From positions 5,720,037 to 5,784,036 of the forward strand of contig NC_021686.1 of NCBI RefSeq assembly GCF_000247815.1: DNA of 64,000 nt, given 5' to 3'. The notes under the pieces were generated by a model. The model made no database searches. It had not been told where the DNA came from and saw only the letters and a list, made by a program, of their open reading frames with translations. Positions 52,790 to 64,000 of the stretch are shown in pieces. How positions within the stretch are numbered: the stretch's first letter is position 1; the number at the start of each line of letters is the position of its first letter. Made by a program: the position numbers and the translations under genes. The DNA comes from Ficedula albicollis. Its lineage: Eukaryota; Chordata; Aves; Passeriformes; Muscicapidae.

Positions 52790-53146
52790 CCCTGGCTGGG
52801 AGATGCAGGGCAGCACGATGCTCCTGGCCCCAGTGCCCCTGCAGGCAGCGGGCAGCTGCCCTGGCTGGGAGATGCAGGGCAGCACGATGCTCCTGGCCCC
52901 AGTGCCCCTGCAGGGTGCTGGCAGCTGCCCTGGCTGGGAGATGCAGGGCAGCACGATGCTCCTGGCCCCAGTGCCCCTGCAGGGTGCTGGCAGCTGCCCT
53001 GGCTGGGAGATGCAGGGCAGCACGATGCTCCTGGCCCCAGTGCCCCTGCAGGGTGCTGGCAGCTGCCCTGGCTGGGAGATGCAGGGCAGCACGATGCTCC
53101 TGGCCCCAGTGCCCCTGCAGGCAGCTGGCAGCTGCCCTGGCTGGGA
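52790..53146. repeat. 69-bp GC-rich minisatellite, 5.2 copies
   Basis: CCCTGGCTGGGAGATGCAGG starts at 52790, 52859, 52928, 52997 and 53066, with a partial copy at 53135. Units are nearly identical; the main variant is CAGCGGG or CAGCTGG (first and last) against GTGCTGG (middle three) before CAGCTGC. The unit has no TA, TGA or TCA, so no stop codon occurs in any of the six frames, and 69 is a multiple of 3. This creates six overlapping open frames of up to 215 codons. Nothing supports any of them as a gene: no splice sites, promoter or known family. Confidence 0.95.
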
Positions 53147-56100
53147 GCAGAGATCTGGGCTGAGCAGCACAGCTCTGGCACATCCACAGCAGAGCATCGG
53201 GGCAGCTGCCTCTGCATCCTGCTGCCTGCTCTGGAGCGTTTCCTGAGGCAGGGATCCTCTCAGTGGGAGTCAGATGGAGCTGGCTGGGCAGGGTTTAATG
53301 CACAGGGAGGCATTGCCAGAGGAGATTCCCCTCCTGGGAAGTACCTGCACACAGCTGATGGATTCTCTGGTGCAGCATGGCAGTGACATGGGCTTGGCGG
53401 AGGTGAAGGCAATGAGACTCTTTCAGCTTTACTTGCCTTTTTCTCTTCCATGGGAGCAGTGAATTAAGTCTATGGAGTAGAATTAATAGTAAACTAGTGA
53501 TTCTATGGAGAGTTCATGCCCTGAATCCCAACAGCAGCCCCTGCCTCTCTTTGTGAATGAAAACATGGAGACTCAAGAGAGTTCCAGCAACTTGAGTTAC
53601 TTCTATTTCTCTACACAGGAGAGAACTCCTTACCATCTTTTCCTTTGTCCTTTCCAGAGTCTATTGTCAGGGAGGTTTATTTAAGAAAACCATTGACAAA
53701 TACGCATATCTATTAACTGCCGCATCATGTTAAGTCTCAGCTGGTCTGTTTTCCTCTGTCAAACTTAATTACAGTCCAGGAGACAATGTAACACGATACA
53801 AGTGACAAAAAATGACAGAACATGTCAAAACAAAATGTGTCAGCCTGGAATATCCAGAAGGCAGTTCCTGAAGCAAAGAAGTGATCCCACTCATCCCCCA
53901 GCTCCTCTTTCAGCTTCATCTCCTACACAGATGAGTTCACAGTCCTCAGCTTGACTCACAACATCTGAAAATTGGAATAGTTTTGTTTCCTGAATGCCTG
54001 TCAAATCAGAAGTCACATCCTGTGTATCATTTACTAAATGTCCTTTTGTGTGTGTGTGTGTTATGGTTATATAGGGCAATTCCTGCAGCCTTGTTCACAT
54101 CTGGCCTTGTTTTTGTCTCCTTGTTCTTGTCTCGCTCAGAGCTCTCTCCATCAAACCATCTCCTCCCATCAGACGTTGCATCTGCTCTTTTTCCTTTGAT
54201 CAGCATTAATGAAACACCCACCACTATTCCATTCCCTTGGGCTTCATTCTTCTTGTCCCCATGTAGTAAATAATTTAGGATTTGAAAACAGAATCATTTG
54301 CACTGGTTTTGTTTGATACTCTGCTGATGCTACAGCCAAAAGCTGGAGCTTAGAGCCACGTCCTCACTAGGCAGTGCAGCCTGTGTAGGTGTTGGGACTA
54401 GCATGAGAAATTTGCTGCTAAATATATTTGAGGGAGGGAAGGATTTTCTTCAATCATGTTAATGACGTCCTCATGATCAAGAAATATGTGAAACGGGCAG
54501 ATTCTCCAATAATGAATCTCTCCCTAAGTCACTTTTGGACTATTTTTGAAAATTCACATTGTTGAGGGAACAGCAATTCAATTTCTTACAGGGACCAGCC
54601 TCTGCTGAAACTTGGGTTATGAGATGCTGTATTTTAGAATGACTTCAGGAATTTGTATTTGTTTAAGTAGGTGTCATGGGTATTTATCAGGATTTCCCCT
54701 TCAGAAAACCAGAGGTATACTCTCAAAATAATTCAGTGCTAGCCAAAATGTGTGGTTCTTCACAACTGAAAGTCCAAGGCTGAATTCTGTTCTAAAGGGA
54801 GACTTTGTTTCAACACCAGTTACTGATTTGCTGAAGAAGTTTTCCAAATGATATTCCTTGAGCTGAGCTGTGCAGGGATAAAAGCTCCTACTATATGATT
54901 ATGTCAGGTCTGATTATAAAACTTCTCATCTCTGTTGTTCTCAGCTAATTTGGTTGTTTTCTTTCTGTTTTCCTTTGATGTTTGAATTGTCCACAGTGCT
55001 AAAATGAGGATTTTTTTAAAAATGCTTTTTCTTTTTGGCTTTGAAGTGAAGCAGACTGACTTTTTTCTTCCATTTCCATGCATTAATTGCCTGTGTTTTA
55101 TGTTCTCACTGTCTTAAAAATGGCTTAAGTCTTAATATTTTCTATGATTAAGCACTATTGACCCATTCTTATATCTTTTTATCTTTTTGTCCTAATATCA
55201 CTCCCACAGAACATAAGTCTTCACAGCACTGTTCATAGTCTCCTGTATCTCTGGGGACATCTTTTTCTTCCATTAATTCCATTTTGTTTCTCCTTCACAA
55301 CTCACCAACAGTTGATAAAACATCATTTTTCCTATGTGAACATCCAGGAATTAATTTCTTTCTCTCTCTCCCAGAAGATTGAAGAAATCCATTAAGGTCT
55401 TGAAGTTAATGTAAGTCACTTTTATTTTCCTGAAGCAGAGGGAGAAAGACTGAAGGATATAAACCGGTGTGCTCATATTTTGCAGAGCACGTACATGGTG
55501 TGAGTTTCATCATAATCAAAAACTCATGAACTGTGTATGATAATCTGGAGAATCTTTTTAGCACTTTGAAATCCTTCCCATGGTGTTGTGTCTCTAATTC
55601 TAGAGTAAATCTCATTTTGAAGTCAGCCCTGCTTTAAGAATGGGGCTGGGCCAGATGCCCTCCAGAGGTCTTAGCCTAAAGTATTTAATGATTCTTATGT
55701 TGGTTTTAAAATATTCTACAGCATATTAATGTGGAATAATTTTGTGCCCATCCCAGACCTGCTGATCCCAATGTTGCTGCTTTGGCAGCTGCTTAGCACA
55801 GAGGTTCCAGAGCATGTTTTGGGTTATATCAGTAGGCTTGACCCCTGCATCACCACGGGCTAATATGAGTGAACAAGCACTAAAAACCAGTGGTTTTAGT
55901 TCTCACCAAGAGCAACAGTTTGTGGAATTATCTCAAAAAGAAACACAGTAAATACAGGAGGGAAAATGCTCTGTTGTGCATCTGGGATAATTTCTCTGCA
56001 AAGTTCAGTATTACTGCTCCATTATCAGAGCTTATGTGGAGTATGAGGGAGGGAAAATCAGCTGCATTCCTTTCTTGAAAGAATAGGTATGATTTCAGGG

Positions 56101-59100
56101 GAATATATAATGCAGTTGTATGAATCTGTGAGCATCCAGACCCTGCAGAGGTCCAAGCACCCTCTGCAGTCAGCTCAGCTACACCATAAAAATGGTTTCT
56201 ATCTGTCATTTTGGTGTTCACCAGACTGGCTTTCATCCTTTCACCACTGAATTTTCTCTCCCCTTCTCTCCACTTTTCATTCATTTTAAATATTTTGTCA
56301 GACATAGGAACTGTAAAAATGTGGATTCATAAACCTAATTAGTTAACTTTCTTTTTCAATGTAAAAGAAAACAGACTAACTATATTCACTACTTTCACTG
56401 ATTTTTAATGAAAGAGAATTACTAACATTAACAAAATTTTGGTGGCATTTCATTAAAGGAAATAGAAATTCCATGTTTAATATACCTGATGGAGATAAAA
56501 ATTTAGCAACATTATCCACTTGTTGGTGAGTTAGGACCAGGTAGGTGGTGCAGTCACATCAGTAAACAGAAAAGGGCTGAGGATTTCAAGGACAGCCAAA
56601 GCTTTACAAGGTGGAATTCACTGTAAGCATGTGAGCGCCTAATCCTTGGTTTCAGCTATTTTCTTTTGTGAATGATTTTACTGTCCAGGGAATTCCTTTT
56701 TTTCTGTCCAAAGGTCCAGTTTCCTCCTCCAAAGGTCCAGCCCGATTTTCCACTGGTCTAGATTTTCTCCCAGACCTCCACTTCATCCATTAGTAGGGTC
56801 TTAACATTTCTCCAAGGGGAATTGTTTGGGGTATTTTTTCCCCAGAGAGTGATATTCTCTTCCCAGGCAACCTTGTTCTTGTCTTGGAAGGCTTTGATCA
56901 TATCCCTGTTTTTTTCCTGTAATGACTTGATGTTTTCTCTCCCAATCTCTTTCCATTACCTAAGGCTCTGTTTTTCTTCCCAAAATGTTCTTGCCTTCTC
57001 TGGTAAATCTGTGATTATCTGACTTGTCATATTCCTGAAATAAACCATTAGCTTGTAGCTGAAGAAGGATGGTTTAAGAAACTGGGAAACCCTGAAGTGT
57101 CACCTTGAAAGTTCATTACCACAGGCCAGATTGTGATGCGAAGAAAGGGCCTAAAATGACAATTACAAAACTGCCTTAAAAGCCAGAGCCATAATCCCAT
57201 CGATGACATTGAGCATGGAAAAGAATTAAATAAGTCTATTATCAAATTTATATTTATTGCAACCCCTATAGGAATCCATAAGAAATATAATGCTGTTTTT
57301 TAATTTATTAAATCTAATAAGGACTGTAAAAATATCAAGTAGACAAAGTAATCATTGGAGTTGTGCATTCATTTTATGTCCTTTGAAAATGCACCTACTA
57401 TGAATTTAAAGTTTAATTTTTGTCAGGATAGAAAAAAAGAGAATTTTGAAGGACAGCTTTGATGTAAGTTTTCCACAGTGCCTTGCTATTAGTCCTACAT
57501 CAAATCTTAGGTTGAGATGTAATGATAGCTCTCTTTAGTGACAGAAAATAATTTGCTTTTTCAGTGGGTTTGTTGTCATGGTTGCCTCCATGATGTGAAA
57601 TGTAGAACTTATAAAGGGAATCAGAAGTACTTCAGGCAGAGTTCCATGGTGTCAGTATTGATGCAGCAACCTTTATATAAAGAATAAACTTTTGCTCAAA
57701 TAGGATTTAGGGCTTGAGGTAAGAATTGCTGGATGAAATGTTTATAGCTTATCACAAATGGGCCTGGTTAGAGAGTGATGGTGTTTGTGCCCTTCAGGTG
57801 TGTGGGCATCCACAGCTGGCATGGGGCTTGATGGAAATGAAACCCAATTGCAGCAAACAACAAACCAACCTGCCAGGATGCCCAGACATTCCTGTTCCAC
57901 AAGCTGTCTGTAGAAACTGTTCTTTGATTTGCACTCCCTTTCTATGCACTGCAAGCTGGAGCTGAGCTTACTGACAATTTTGGAAGTGGTGGTGGAAAGA
58001 GAAAAGAAAGCAAAGAAAACCAACCCAGGCTTCTGAGAGGTGCAGGCTGCAAAAATTAAAAAGTAGATATTGTCCTTCAGAAGTACACTTTGTCTTGGCT
58101 CTGTATTTTCAGGTTTTGTCCTCCTGATTTAGATTCCCTTTTTCTGTGAGTCATAGCAGTAGATTCTTTCCTGAGAATATTTGGAGTCCCTGTGACTAAA
58201 AGGTCAGTAACAGAAAATCACTCCTATTTGTTTTGCTTTTAATGTGCCTTGGAGCCCCTAAAAGTTGAAGGAGCACATCAGTCCCTCTCTTCCAGTCCCC
58301 TTCTCCTGAATAGATTGCACTGCCTTTAGGACATGCAGGCAGCTGCACAGCATGCCAAGTGCACACTTAGAGCAAGGCAAACAAGAAAATTATATAATAA
58401 TTAAATTATGTAGGTAATATTAATACAATCTGTTTAATTTGACGTGTTCAGATGAAATGTGGCTTTGGGACCAATTTGGGATATGGCAGAACTGTCAAAG
58501 TTTTCTTTGGACAGAAAGAGCCTGAGAGGGAGAGAGAACTCAGGAGCTGGAAGCAGTGAAGCCACCACTGTCCCCCACGTGTGACAATGTCCCCTCCTCT
58601 GACAGGGTCAGGCAGGCTCTGGCTCTGGGCACTGCCCTTCAGGAGGAGCACAGGCTCCATCCAGTCTGTGCTCTCTCTGAATGACTGCTGCTGATCTCCA
58701 TGCACACGGGACTGTTCATTCATCTCAGCTTCAGCAGTGACACAGACATCTCCTGGTGCTTTTTGAATGCCCTGGAGGTGAGGAGGCTTGCTCTGTTTCT
58801 CACCTTGTGCTGCAGAATTCAGCAGAGTCCCTAAATACAGCTACTGTGCCTAGGAATTTTTGCTTTCATTGTGACAGACATAGGGCTAATTGCAGGTTTG
58901 TATTTTTGCTTTTATGGATATGAAATTAGTCTGGGATGTCTTTGATATAGGAACTTGGTTTGGACGCTAGGATACAGATCTTCCCCAGCCTGCTAATGCA
59001 GAATTGTGCCATTCCGAGGGACAGTAACCCAAAACACTGAAAGAACCACATCACTCTCTGTAGACATCTCAAATTGCACTGTAAAAGTGGCACTACTTGC

Positions 59101-62100
59101 TCTCCAGGCTTAGAGACCGTCTCTTAAACACCATCTCTTTTGCTGTTCTTCCCCACAGGGTCATTAACAGTTTTCTTACAATACATAAAAGCCATCAAGG
59201 AAACACAATGTTTGTAGGGTTACATTAGGGTCTTTATATTAATAGACAATTCTATTGAATGTACTTCAGAAAATAATGAGTTAAAATGCCTTCTTGTATC
59301 AGATCATCTTCTACCCCTTCCAGTGCTGCCAGTGGCTCCCAAGCAGGTTCTCTCTGCTCTCATTGCAGCCCATTTCTCCCATGCCCTGTGTAGTTACTTA
59401 AAACTGTGCAAATGAATCCCTAAGTATAATGGAAGTTCAAAAGCTTTGTATAAAGGAATTAAGGTCAATTATCAGGGTTGGCATTCTGTCATGCAAGTAC
59501 TGGAGAAATGTATGGTCACAGACTGAATGTATTTCAGATTCGACAGTACACAGCTGTTGGCAGGGGATTTTCTTTCCCTCCACATTTTCTTTCATGGTGC
59601 AAGAATGTGTTGAATGGGCTTTTCACTGCTGGTTGGCAAAGCTTTTGATGGTCAGAAGCTATTCCAAGTCCTTTGAAACACACTGTTAATGGATTGAAGA
59701 GACTGATTTCTCAGGCAGTGTTTAAACCTTGAGGCTATGCAGCAGTCTTCCTTTCTCTGCTGTTAAAGATTTTATGCATTTCTCTTTTCCTACCCTTTTG
59801 TCTTGTCTGTTCAGATTGTTCTTTGTTGTCAAAGCCTTCCTTTACCAAATCTCAGCCCTGTATCCGGTTATCAGCCCAGTCCTCAAAGTACCTCAATTGC
59901 TGTGGTCTGTGTTTGGCTCTCCTGTGACCTGTGCAAAGGGTCTCCACCAAAAGAGATGGGAAAGTCTCATCCGGGAGAAGGAGATGCTATTCTGGAATGA
60001 GTGTGGGAGACTGCACCTCTGTGGGTGTGCTCCCTGTATTGTTTTTACAGTATCTGTCCCAAGTATCTAGCTGTCAGACAGTGCTTCAACAGTTAGTAAA
60101 ACATTTGCAGGAAAATCTATGAAAAGTTGTCAAAATTCTTACCATGAGCCTGGCAATCAAATTAGGATATGTAGGCTGACATGTAGCCCCAAACTAATCC
60201 TTAAACTCTGTCAAACCTGAACAGTTCACATACTCTTCTGTTGCTTCTTGGTACTTTTCCTAGGTGAGGATGCAATTAAGATACACAAGGTGAACATGTT
60301 AAGACCTCATCAATTCAACTATATTTCAAGTTCTTGGAAACAAAAGCAAACAACACAGAAATTATACAAAACCTTACAACTCTGTTCCATTCACCTCCTA
60401 TTTGACATAAAGTTGTTTCTTCCACCTCCCAGCAGGACCCCTGATAATAAAGTGCTAATAAAGTGTGTTAGGCAGAGGGTCATTGATCCCTGATGACACC
60501 TTGTGCTCCCTCCCTCACATGGGTGAGCTCCACAGGCAGAGAGACCTTGTGGTGCAGAGATTCCAACACAGAAAAATTGTGGCATCCGTCAGAATTTCTA
60601 AGCTTTATGCATTTAACAAAGGTGCTGGTTTCTGTCCTGCGGGTTTCCTATCTCAGGGCAGCAGCAATGCTGCCTCACAGCCCTGCAGCACACCACAAAT
60701 ATTGTGTGGCAAAATACTTCGTCTAGGGCTTCTCCACATAGAAACATAGTGTTTCAAAAGGCTTGCTTGTAGCCATAGTTTATCAGTCACAATTATGCAA
60801 TGCTATGTTAAATATTTCAGGAGAAATTATAAGTTAATTCAGTGGCACTGATCGTCTCCTTGTTCTGTTTGTGATTAAAGGATGCTGAAAAAATGGGTAG
60901 GTTGGGAATTAAGTTAATTTGACAACTGTCTCATTTAGTAGCTCTTTTCTTGAGTATTCTGCTCCTGCTTCCTTGACTTCTAATTCAAAGGCAAGCCAAA
61001 GCACCAAAGCAGTGACAACAGCTTCCTCCTTGGTTGGGTTTCAAACAGCCCTTCCCAGAAATCCAATCTGCCTGATGGTGACACATCAGGAAATGAGGTT
61101 CACAGGCAGTTTTTTGCCTCTTAATTTTCCTTGACTGCTATATAGACTGCTGCCACTTGTCCTCAGATGGAGGTTGATGGCAGCAGGGCCAGCCTGGCAG
61201 GCTGTTCCCACACTCAGCTCCCAGCCAGCTCCTTTGCAACGACATCCTCTCAGCCCTGGCTCTTGTCTGGGCTGGCAGCAGTGGCTCCTGTGCAGAGGCT
61301 GGCTCAGCATGAGGGGCAGAGTGGGTGACAATCCAGGGAGGGGCACTAGCTGGAGAGATTACTTCTGCTCCTTTTAATTTCTCAGTGTCCCCTCTTCTGG
61401 AGGAAAGAACACAAATACGTCACTGCTGGAAACTCTGTGAGTGACTCAGCCAGGTTCACAGGAGGAGCCACACTACCCAGGAGAAGGAATTGCTCTGTTT
61501 ATAATCAAAGCTACTAAAACTAGCTGGCCTTTTCATAGTATCTCCTAAAATACAGCCATTACAGTCTGCAATAGGAGGGGGAAAGAAGGGAAAGGTGCTT
61601 GATATAGAAAATGCTGAGAGGTCAGATTAAGGTGTTCGTGTGGAGGGTACATGACACATTCAGACCCCTAAAGCTCACAGTCACTGGAGACAGGACATAA
61701 AAGCCGAGTGGTGTTTGTTATTCTCTCTCATGCTGGCAGTAATTGTGATGGGAATTATCAGCGACACTGAGCTCCTCCTGGAGTCTTGTAGGCTGTAATC
61801 TTGCTCTCTGCTTAAAATACTGCACGGAGCCAGGACACACACGGGAGAAGGGCAAGGAGGAAATTCTTACTCTGAGAGGGAAACTTGGAGCACCAAAGCC
61901 AGCATTGGCAGAGCAGACTTCATTTTCTTTTTTGCACATACAGCAAAGCTTAGCTCGGGACTTTTTATGGTAAGCTGTCTGAATTGCATTGTGTTATAAA
62001 AGCTAATAAAAGTTGAGGCAAGCATACAAAGTCATGGCTGAATCTCAGGCTTCATCTTCTCCCAGAAAGTGACACTAACAGCAGTTCAAGCATGGCCATG

Positions 62101-64000
62101 GCTGTATTTTTCTCCCCTCTATAACACAGTTGATAATAGAGCCTTTGGCTTCCTACTATTTTCCCCACTAGCAGTGATTGCTATGTAGTCAGCCACTACC
62201 ATTTTCCCCATGAGTATAAAAGCTCTTTTTGCCCCCCAGGATGATAAGGTCAAGAGGTGTCCTTTAAAGCAAACTAACAGTTAATTGTGCAATTGCTGTG
62301 CACGACTCAGTTGGTGTTTTTAGAGTCAAGCTAGCACCAAATGTTATTAAATGGAGGTGGAGAGGGTGAGAACTTCTCCTCTGTACTCCCAAAAATGTTC
62401 CTCCTCTCTTGTATGGTGTATACAATAAAAGCCATGAAATCCAGTATGTGTTAAGACAACGATTTTTACAGATTTCTGCCATAGCTTATTTGCACGGAAA
62501 AATGATTTTGGTTTTTGTGTCCCTGTCCTGGAAATAGGCTGTGGCAGTGGTGGGCTGGGGACTGGGAGCTTTGCCTTTGCCTATTCATCCGGGAATGAAC
62601 AATAATTTTTCCCAAGTAGAGCTTGTTTCACCCATAACTGTAGTTGGCAAGTGATGTTCCTGTCTTTATCTCCAGCCATGAATTTCCTAATTCCATTGCT
62701 CCTGTTGCCCCCATGGCTGTGGGAGTCAGACTGAGCTGATTGCCTCTCATCCCTGTCTCACTGCTGTTTCAAAGCCATACCAAACATTCAGACAAAGAAA
62801 TGCCAAGAGCTACAGATCAACCAGAGCAAGAAGTTTCAAATAATTGTACCCTAGACTGGAAGGCAATATTTGCGTGGGCTGTGTGGAGAGGGGAATGTCT
62901 GTACAGGGAGAAGAATGAAGCCAAGGGGAAATGATTGGGTTATGTTGTGCCTTCCACTTGTCACGTGTATTGCTGAGAGGAAATGGGAACAAGCTGAAGC
63001 TAAAATGTGAGATGCATTCAGCTGTTTTCAAAACCAGCAAGATTTTTGCCTGTGTTTTTGCAAAATTGTGTACAACATCTTGAGGTAGATAAGATTAGAG
63101 CCACATGACATTGCTAATGTCAAGATTAATGGTGGCTGAAGTACCTTTGGTGGTGAGACACTTTCTAGGCTGGACATTACTGTTGTGCTTATATCAGTGG
63201 GCTCCTCCAGAAGCTGCTGTCAGGAGAACAGAGGGCTGTGCACTTGTCCTGCTTGTGTCCTCCAACCCTCTGACGACAGCAGAATTACTGTACTTTATGG
63301 GAAAACTTTGAAGTGAAAAACTTTAGTTTTCTATTTTTCACTTTTTTGTTGCTACCACTGCAGTTTCACCTGTCTTATAAATTATGCACTGTTTGCCCTC
63401 TTGAAATTGTCTGGTTTCTGAGTTTTATGCTTTCCAAAGGTTTTTTTCTTTCTGCACTGCTTTAGGTGACTTTGAATGGTACGTGACTCTGAGTGCTATT
63501 TATGGGGGTTTGATTTATTGCCTTACTCTCTCAAATCTAGCCAATCTATTTATGCATTTTGTTTTGCTCAGAACCACATTTCCCCCGTAAATGATCTAGT
63601 CTGACTTGGGTTTGAAAGTCCTTTCTGAAAAAGATCTAGATCATGTACAGACTCCAGTGCTTTTTCAGAAGAGAAAAACCAATTCAGCCAAACTGATCTT
63701 TCTTACATAATTTTTCTCCTTTCACTTCTGCAAACAGCATTAGAACAGTGCTCCATTCTGGTGTCAGGATTTATTTCCCTGAGTTCTAAGATGTATGTGC
63801 TATAGCAATAGATCTGCTCAAATGTGGTACAACAGATGGCCACTGCTTGGATGGGGGAGATTGCCACAACGGGTCAGAGCCGTGGGCTTCAGCTGCCCAC
63901 ACGAGGCTGTTTAATGAGACTGGCTATTACAGTCTAAGGCTGGTTAAAAAGCAGGCCCTGGGTTACCCCAGGGTTTCTGAAATGGTATTGAGCTCTCACT
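53147..64000. other. Unassigned non-coding sequence
   Basis: This is 10.9 kb with no defensible gene, RNA or transposon. A (TG)7 run lies at 54047-54061. TATAAAAG occurs near 61993 and 62214 without a following exon or donor that I could support. Open frames reach 125 codons at most and have no domains. Confidence 0.5.
54047..54061. repeat. (TG)7 microsatellite
   Basis: A short dinucleotide run after TCCTTT, probably polymorphic. Confidence 0.9.

Noticed and set aside
52693..53386. Six overlapping repeat frames of 82-215 codons
   Set aside because: The 69-bp unit simply has no stop-codon words on either strand. No frame is favoured and no gene structure is seen.
62214..62221. TATAAAAG as a promoter
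   Set aside because: No plausible first exon, donor or coding sequence follows. The motif is expected by chance in AT-rich DNA of this length.

Overview
This window reads as non-coding DNA from a bird, most likely a songbird. The evidence is a degenerate 3' end of a CR1-type LINE (about 8060-8805), several short solo LTRs of avian endogenous retroviruses, no mammalian Alu or L1 sequence, and moderately AT-rich, gene-poor sequence between the repeats. I found no protein-coding gene that I can defend. All long open frames are homopolymer or minisatellite translations, and the remaining short frames carry no recognisable domain. Two small minus-strand stretches (10016-10222 and 31099-31221) have a good splice-acceptor context and are listed only as weak exon candidates.

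Layout. 1-2459 is unassigned sequence. 2460-4033 is a run of tandem duplications (455 bp x2, 84 bp x2.4, 143 bp x2) that ends about 100 bp before a solo LTR (4140-5775) with a clean GGGAC target-site duplication. That LTR is inflated by an 886-base run of C. 5781-24400 is mostly unassigned, with the CR1 3' end, a probable old solo LTR (9379-9662) and several short direct tandem duplications. A weak LTR-like 3' end lies at 24400-24569. Two solo LTRs of one family lie at 27282-27671 (6-bp duplication CCTTAA) and 33803-34118 (CCCCTG). 31914-32031 is C82 followed by T36.

36533-42660 is the most structured region. It holds a possible LTR with a TATA box, splice donor and poly(A) signal. This is followed by a 1.7-kb segment present twice in near-identical form, separated by 356 C. 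Then come two arrays of a G-rich 31-bp minisatellite, each followed by the same 231-bp flank. The arrangement left flank - array - poly-C - left flank - array - right flank - array - right flank is best explained by an assembly that put both haplotypes of one G-rich VNTR locus end to end. 51302-51727 is an AT-rich microsatellite interrupted by 326 C. 52790-53146 is a 69-bp GC-rich minisatellite with all six frames open. The rest, to 64000, is unassigned.

I found no undescribed biological system. The most informative signals are (a) four very long poly-C tracts, at least two of which restart sequence already seen to their left, (b) the apparently falsely duplicated VNTR locus, and (c) the solo LTRs dated and classified by their target-site duplications. 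Repeat comparisons were made by eye. Family assignments come from recalled consensus structure, not from a search.
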